From an uncultured Acidobacteriota bacterium (GTDB taxonomy: Bacteria; Acidobacteriota; JAAYUB01): a stretch of 17,710 nucleotides of DNA. The position numbers and the translations under genes are program-made. The notes under the pieces were generated by a model, which made no database searches, was not told the DNA's origin, and was given only the letters and a program-made list of their open reading frames with translations. This document shows, one piece after another, positions 14,801 through 17,710 of the stretch (its first letter is position 1; every line of letters starts with the position of its first letter). The DNA lies in contig CALAMB010000004.1 in assembly GCA_937925645.1 (NCBI GenBank), forward strand, positions 1-17,710, given 5' to 3'.

Positions 14801-15115
14801 CTCACGCAGGAAGCGGACGACGGTGAGCGGCGCGGTGCCGGCGGTGCCGGCCCCGGACGCGGAGAGCGTGTCGCGGCTCACCGCGAATTCGCCGAGCAGC
14901 TCCTTGAGCACGATCTCGCGTCCCAGGTGCCGGTCGTGCACCAGCAGGATCCGGCCGATCCCTCCGCGGGCCAGCTCGGCCGCCGCCGCGTCGCCGCCGG
15001 GATAGTCATACCGGTGGTCGCACTCCGGCGTCACCGTGAACAGCTCCTGCCCGGATTCAGGCAGGCGGGGCGCGTCCGTCAACTCGGGCGGCTGGGCGTC
15101 GGGGGGTGTCCTCAT
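11822..15115 (-). CDS. membrane Ser/Thr protein kinase with C-terminal WD40 double propeller
   Basis: The product is 1097 aa. Residues about 45-340 are a Hanks-type kinase domain: GGIG loop (51-54), catalytic K71, helix-C E105, H180-R-D-I-K184-P-D-N187, D200-W-G in place of DFG, and GTPYYMSPE (239-247) in place of APE. A charged insert lies in the activation segment (205-230). One transmembrane helix (about 365-386) leads to a coiled-coil-like linker (about 388-480). Then about 14 WD40-type units (SPDGR...IW pattern, about 41 residues each, about 500-1085) fit two seven-bladed propellers, probably outside the membrane. All kinase residues are present, so it should be active. Partners are unknown. 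The family style is common in Planctomycetota and Acidobacteriota. There is no SD; the promoter places the RNA start at the ATG. Confidence 0.9.
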   Translation of the reverse strand: MRTPPDAQPPELTDAPRLPESGQELFTVTPECDHRYDYPGGDAAAAELARGGIGRILLVHDRHLGREIVLKELLGEFAVSRDTLSASGAGTAGTAPLTVVRFLREARVTGQLEHPSIVPVYELGIRPDGTLYYTMKRVRGRTLTQALQACDSLADRLHLLSHFTDLCQAIAYAHSRGVIHRDIKPDNVMLGEFGETVVLDWGLAKVKGKKDIHRGELSRDMQALQDGRDGITLDGAVVGTPYYMSPEQAQGHLDRLDERSDVWALGAVLYEILTGRRLFGGESPIQVIFAVMQGRFTPPRQLEPSVPAELESIGLKALQRDPADRYASAQELAREIQAFQSGARVIAHEYTSWQHLRRFAAKNKPAIIAAGVILGVILVALVLLGMANASLREARAREHQEHLLANYHIAQGFNEKATRLLQERRFLAARVFAAASALHNPANPNGPFAADAFERSHPNSVRLRVMAKSRVFQAWTGAQLEHRRAIDAGTPLLSGTVSPDGRLVAALGDDLAVRIWAVADGRLVHTLRGFHRGPRSLAFSPDGRRLIAAGISGEIHAWDPVSGEGVLDQTGPPGTIFDLAYAADGRSFFTAEASGAVGVWDAATGLRRRALTGHGAPVLCLAVSADGRRLASAGRDRTVRLWSLPGGRPERVLRGHQGVVRGVALSPDGTRVASVSSDKTLKIWAAGTGRLLFTGEDFADEVLTVAFSPDGRTLAAGTWDATTSLWDARSGTPLLQVSGHSQAVWDTAFTPSGRELLTFGEDGRLQTWAVRTAQPAYTAAGQDYIWSVTLSPDGGTIAVAGTDGAVRIFDAGSGQLLQTLSASRDIIADALFSPDGTRLAAAGYDGHIRIWNPASGRLERFWLAHKSLVQKLAFSPDGTELVSASSDWTVRIWDPATGRLLRTLEPKSGPVRGLAYSPDGRLIATASNKGALDLWDARRGVSIQRIAASTADLFAVDFSPDGRWLAAADFADRLVLVDVPSRRVVRNLAWQSDGVLRVAFTPDSRRLAAAGNDGSVAIWSLDGEIPEVVIGSRQSVMGIAFTPDSGALVVGDVETARVYPLDFSPLDAPPRLQLHAAEAAAGVALDGFELVLRPAGR

Positions 15116-15121
15116 GTTCGC

Positions 15122-15150
15122 ATTGTAGCGGTCCGCCCCGCCGGGTTCAA
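15122..15150 (-). promoter_or_regulatory. promoter giving a leaderless mRNA for the WD40 kinase
   Basis: TTGAAC (15150-15145), 17 bp, and TACAAT (15127-15122) on the minus strand are followed by 6 nt and then the ATG at 15115. The expected transcription start is the A of the start codon, and no Shine-Dalgarno is present. Confidence 0.6.
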
Positions 15151-15244
15151 CGGCTAAGCGCCGCGATCCATCCGTCGAGGGGAGGAGCGGGTGTCAGTAA
15201 TCGGCGGTTAGAGTGAGCTGGTAACAGGCAGGAAAATCCCGGCC

Positions 15245-15268
15245 GGCCGGCCGCCGAGGCGGCCGGTT
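15245..15268 (-). terminator. GC-rich hairpin after the Spy/CpxP-like gene
   Basis: Eight Watson-Crick pairs plus two G-U pairs form around a 4-nt loop. On the minus strand a T4 run (in GGGATTTTCC) lies about 10 nt beyond the stem. It begins 20 nt after the stop codon of the Spy/CpxP-like gene, the right place for a terminator, though the T-run is short and distant. Confidence 0.5.
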
Positions 15269-15287
15269 CCGGCCGGGAGGGAAGCGC

Positions 15288-15770
15288 TCAGTCGGCCAGG
15301 GGAATGTTGGCGGCCAGGTCCAGCCGGACCAGGGTCCGGACCTTGTTTTCGATCTGGAAGTAGCGCATTACCTGCGTGGCGGGCAGGACGGCTTCAAATT
15401 TGGGCAGGAAGGTCTTCTTCAGATGAAGCTCCGCTTCCTCGACGGCCAGCATCTCGGCGACCAGCTTCTTGGCGTCCTCGTCCTTCACGGCGCCCTTGTT
15501 CCAGACATCGGCGTAAGCGAGAACCAGCTTCTTGATCCGCTCGTTGTTCTTGCCCAGTTCCGCCTGATAGGCGTCGTAGACGGGCCAGAACGCCTGCGCC
15601 TGTTCGGTGGTCATCGTCAGGTTCTCGGCTACCAGGAGCTTCTTGTCCGCCTTCAGCTTGTCGCGCAGGATCTGCCAGTCGTCCGCCGGCTTGGACTGGG
15701 CGGTGTCGGTCGCCAGGAACGGCACGGCCAGCAGCATCAGCACGAGGCACACGGTGACGGTTCGAATCAT
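15288..15770 (-). CDS. periplasmic Spy/CpxP-like (LTxxQ-type) protein
   Basis: The product is 160 aa. The ATG has GGAGG at 5 nt, and a signal peptide (MIRTVTVCLVLMLLAVPFLA) with likely cleavage near residue 26. The mature part is almost all helical and rich in Lys and Glu. It carries an LTMTTEQAQAFWPVYDAYQ stretch that recalls the LTxxQ motif of Spy/CpxP periplasmic chaperones, and a second helix pair that ends in YFQIENKVR. CpxP/Spy proteins bind unfolded proteins or damp envelope-stress kinases; that role is inferred here. It lies between the WD40 kinase and the copper pump cluster, with its own leader and terminator. A direct repeat 60-80 nt upstream may be a regulator site. Confidence 0.65.
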   Translation of the reverse strand: MIRTVTVCLVLMLLAVPFLATDTAQSKPADDWQILRDKLKADKKLLVAENLTMTTEQAQAFWPVYDAYQAELGKNNERIKKLVLAYADVWNKGAVKDEDAKKLVAEMLAVEEAELHLKKTFLPKFEAVLPATQVMRYFQIENKVRTLVRLDLAANIPLAD

Positions 15771-15832
15771 GGGATCCTCCTTGATATTGGGTCAAACAGA
15801 GTTTCTTTCGGTCATCGTCGAAGAGCCGGAAT

Positions 15833-15849
15833 ATATGATGCCATATGAT
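15833..15849 (-). promoter_or_regulatory. direct repeat of ATCATAT spaced by one helical turn
   Basis: Two identical 7-mers (ATATGAT on the plus strand, 15833-15839 and 15843-15849) start exactly 10 bp apart, about 63-79 nt upstream of the Spy/CpxP-like start. Tandem half-sites at 10-11 bp are the usual layout for OmpR/PhoB-family response regulators. No matching regulator is in the window. Confidence 0.35.
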
Positions 15850-15952
15850 ATTGAAGAGGTTCCGGTTAATCATCACCTTTCTTCTGTTCGGGTTCCAGCC
15901 GGGAGAAGGTCGCTCGATTTGAGGGCCGGGCGTTTTGGGGGAGGCGGTCTGA

Positions 15953-15972
15953 CGGGTCTGGAATCAGACCCG
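15953..15972 (-). terminator. perfect 8-bp stem hairpin downstream of the PH-like protein gene
   Basis: CGGGTCTG (15953-15960), loop GAAT, CAGACCCG (15965-15972). It is 56 nt past the stop of the minus-strand PH-like protein gene. No T-tract follows. A separate perfect palindrome, GGATTAATCC, sits at 16007-16016, between the hairpin and the stop. Confidence 0.4.
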
Positions 15973-16028
15973 AAGAGTGACGGGATCCTGCACCCGACTG
16001 CCGGTAGGATTAATCCGCCGGCTGCCGG

Positions 16029-16730
16029 TCAATCACCGCCGGCGACCGGCAGAACCGATTCGACCAGTCGGTCGCGAACGTAGTCCGCGGCCCCGGCGGG
16101 CGCATCCTGCCGGAGTTCGAACGAGAAAGTGTCCTCTCCGGCTGCGAAGGTGTGGATGAGCCACAGGAACCGCTCCGGCTGGCTGAAGGCGGCCAGATCG
16201 CACCAGCGCCAGAACCGGTTGTGGTTTGGCAATTCGGCGGATCGAAACTCCAGGTGCTCCGCATACACCCGGAGCTCGCCCACGCAACCGCCGGTCAGAT
16301 GCCGGTGTTTCGCCGGGATTTGGAACAAGGGCGGCGAGCTTTCCGGGGGGAGGACCGCCAGGACCAGTGGACGCGCCGACCAGGCGGCCAATTCTCGAGC
16401 CAGCGCCGGAGTGATGCCCCCGTCGGTGAGCCGGAAATGGAACACCCGGTTCCGGCCCAAGAGCCGCTTTTGGTCCTCATAGGTGACCAGCGACAGCTCC
16501 CGCGCGGATTCCACCCGGAGTTCGCGGATGTCGGTCCAACTCCAGGCCCGGGTGTCCGATTCCCGGCCGGCCTCGTAACGGATTCCCGCCGGGTCGATCA
16601 CGAGCGTACCCCGGCAGTCGCGCAGGGTGTGGCCGTGCACCGCGGCGAAGCGGCGCTCGGTGGATTCGGCTGTGGTGGATCCCGCCAGCGTGCCGAGTAT
16701 CACCAAGGTCCATAGGATATTAAATTTCAT
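16029..16730 (-). CDS. exported protein with two PH-like domains, coupled to the RND pump gene
   Basis: The product is 233 aa from the ATG at 16730, which has GAGGA about 8 nt upstream and gives a signal peptide (MKFNILWTLVILGTLAGS). Frames opening further upstream lie inside the pump gene. Two similar beta-rich halves are visible. The first (about 30-110) has RDCRGTLVIDPAGIRYEAGR and RAWSWTDIRELRV. The second (about 135-230) has GELRVYAEHLEFRS and RFWRWCDLAAFSQ. Each follows the pattern expected of a bacterial PH-like fold: a G-x-L-x-V strand, then a Trp-rich strand, then a closing helix. I do not recognise a named family. The gene overlaps the CusA-type gene by 11 bp, so it is probably made with the efflux system. 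A metal-binding or assembly role is inference only; it has few Cys or Met residues. Confidence 0.6.
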   Translation of the reverse strand: MKFNILWTLVILGTLAGSTTAESTERRFAAVHGHTLRDCRGTLVIDPAGIRYEAGRESDTRAWSWTDIRELRVESARELSLVTYEDQKRLLGRNRVFHFRLTDGGITPALARELAAWSARPLVLAVLPPESSPPLFQIPAKHRHLTGGCVGELRVYAEHLEFRSAELPNHNRFWRWCDLAAFSQPERFLWLIHTFAAGEDTFSFELRQDAPAGAADYVRDRLVESVLPVAGGD

Positions 16731-17710
16731 GTTGCACTTCCTCAGCCGGCCCGGCCACCGCGGCGGGCGGCAGGTCTCGTTTTTTCCAGAGCAGATAGAT
16801 GGCGGGGTAGACCAGCAGTTCCAGGGCAAAAGAGGTGAACAACCCGCCCACCACGGGAGCGGCCACCCGCTTCATCATGTCGGCGCCGGTGCCGATGCTC
16901 CACATGATGGGCATCAGGCCGGCTACCGCCGTGGCCACCGTCATCATTTTGGGCCGGATGCGCCTGACGGCGCCGTGGATGACGGCTTCGCGGAGTTCGG
17001 CCAGGTTATTCAACCGGTTCCGCCGCCGGGCGTCGTCGTGGGCCAGATCCAGGTACAGCAGCATGAACACACCCGTCTCCGCATCAAGCCCCATCAGGGC
17101 GATCATGCCCACCCAGACGGCCACCGAGATGTGAAAGCCCAACAGGTAGAGCAACCAGATCGCGCCCACCAGGGAAAACGGCACCGCCAGCAGCACCAGC
17201 AGCGTCTTGAATGTGGAGCGGGTGTTCAGGTAGAGTAGGACGAAAATCAGGAACAGAGTCAGGGGCACCACCAGCTTTAGGCGCTCCTGAACGCGGAGCA
17301 TGTTCTCGTATTGGCCGCTCCAAAGCAACGAGTAGCCCGTCGGCAGGTTCAGTTCCCGGTCCATGGCGGCTTTGGCTTCGGCCACGTAGGAGCCGATGTC
17401 GCGGCCCGCCACGTCCACATAGACATAGCCGGCCAGCATGCCGTTCTCGTTTCGGATCATCGCCGGGCCGGCGGTCAGCCGGAGGTCGGCCACCGCCGAC
17501 ACGGGCACGGTGAAGCCCTGGGGTGTCGACAGGAGGATCCGGCCCAGTTGGTCGAGCTCGGAGCGGAGGTCGCGCGGGTAGCGCAGATTGATGCTATACC
17601 GCTCCCGGCCTTCGACGGTGGTGCTGACGGTCTCGCCCCCGACGGCGGCCATGATCACCATCTGGAGGTCGTCCACGGTCAGGCCGTACCGGGCCAGGTC
17701 CTGGCGCCGG
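16720..17710 (-). CDS. CusA/CzcA-family heavy-metal RND efflux pump, C-terminal part (5' end outside window)
   Basis: 330 codons are visible; the frame is open to the window edge, so the N-terminal two thirds are missing. The visible part starts in the periplasmic docking region (RYPRDLR, TVPVSAVADLRL, IRNENGMLAGYVYVDV). It continues through the last transmembrane block with GMIALMGLDAETGVFMLLYL, the conserved helix of HME-RND pumps, and then RRIRPKMMTVATAVAGLMPI and AAPVVGGLFTSFALELLVYP. These match CusA-type Cu(I)/Ag(I) exporters, the inner-membrane proton-driven part of a CusCBA-like tripartite pump. Membrane-fusion and outer-membrane partners would be expected upstream, beyond the edge. 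The ending sequence overlaps the start of the PH-like protein gene. Confidence 0.9.
   Translation of the reverse strand, partial: RRQDLARYGLTVDDLQMVIMAAVGGETVSTTVEGRERYSINLRYPRDLRSELDQLGRILLSTPQGFTVPVSAVADLRLTAGPAMIRNENGMLAGYVYVDVAGRDIGSYVAEAKAAMDRELNLPTGYSLLWSGQYENMLRVQERLKLVVPLTLFLIFVLLYLNTRSTFKTLLVLLAVPFSLVGAIWLLYLLGFHISVAVWVGMIALMGLDAETGVFMLLYLDLAHDDARRRNRLNNLAELREAVIHGAVRRIRPKMMTVATAVAGLMPIMWSIGTGADMMKRVAAPVVGGLFTSFALELLVYPAIYLLWKKRDLPPAAVAGPAEEVQHEI

Noticed and set aside
13799..15157. About 450-codon plus-strand frame over the kinase domain
   Set aside because: It is antisense to an intact kinase with all catalytic motifs, and its translation shows no domain.

Overview
The window is GC-rich DNA with compact genes. 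Strong TTGAxx-17-TAxAAT promoters, Shine-Dalgarno starts, a DWG-class Ser/Thr kinase with WD40 repeats, a SUMF1-like secreted protein, and period-7/8 intergenic repeat arrays together suggest an uncultured or environmental bacterium. Acidobacteriota is my best guess, but no marker gene here proves it. I see no rRNA, tRNA, CRISPR array, transposase or phage gene.

Layout. (1) 1-3240: a palindromic repeat and a good promoter precede a secreted SUMF1/formylglycine-generating-enzyme-like protein. It converges on a secreted beta-lactamase-family serine hydrolase. (2) 3395-5967, minus strand: a two-gene operon for a cytochrome-bd-superfamily complex, in which a CydA-like protein fused to a C-terminal c-type cytochrome overlaps a second CydA-like membrane subunit. 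(3) 5911-6294: about 370 bp of intergenic DNA, most of it a mosaic of 7-bp repeats held in one phase. (4) 6282-8311: a homocitrate/isopropylmalate-synthase-family gene with a short coupled upstream ORF. It is divergent from an ACT-domain protein whose promoter overlaps two abutting perfect palindromes. (5) 8346-8412: an octamer array that inverts in the middle and can fold into a hairpin between convergent genes. (6) 8435-10373: a DUF3052-like protein and an APC amino acid permease. (7) 10461-11690: a cation:proton antiporter broken by three frameshifts and one nonsense codon. (8) 11822-15150: a membrane Ser/Thr kinase with about 14 WD40 blades, probably read from a leaderless mRNA. (9) 15288-17710: a Spy/CpxP-like periplasmic protein, then an exported protein with tandem PH-like domains. 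The latter overlaps the 3' end of a CusA-type copper/silver RND pump that runs off the window.

How they fit together. Region 2 is a respiratory or electron-transfer module. Region 4 looks like an amino-acid biosynthesis enzyme beside a small-molecule-sensing regulator. Region 9 is envelope metal efflux and stress. The least explained structures are the phased repeat arrays, the palindromic promoter with leaderless geometry, the short ORF before the synthase, and the c-type bd-superfamily complex.
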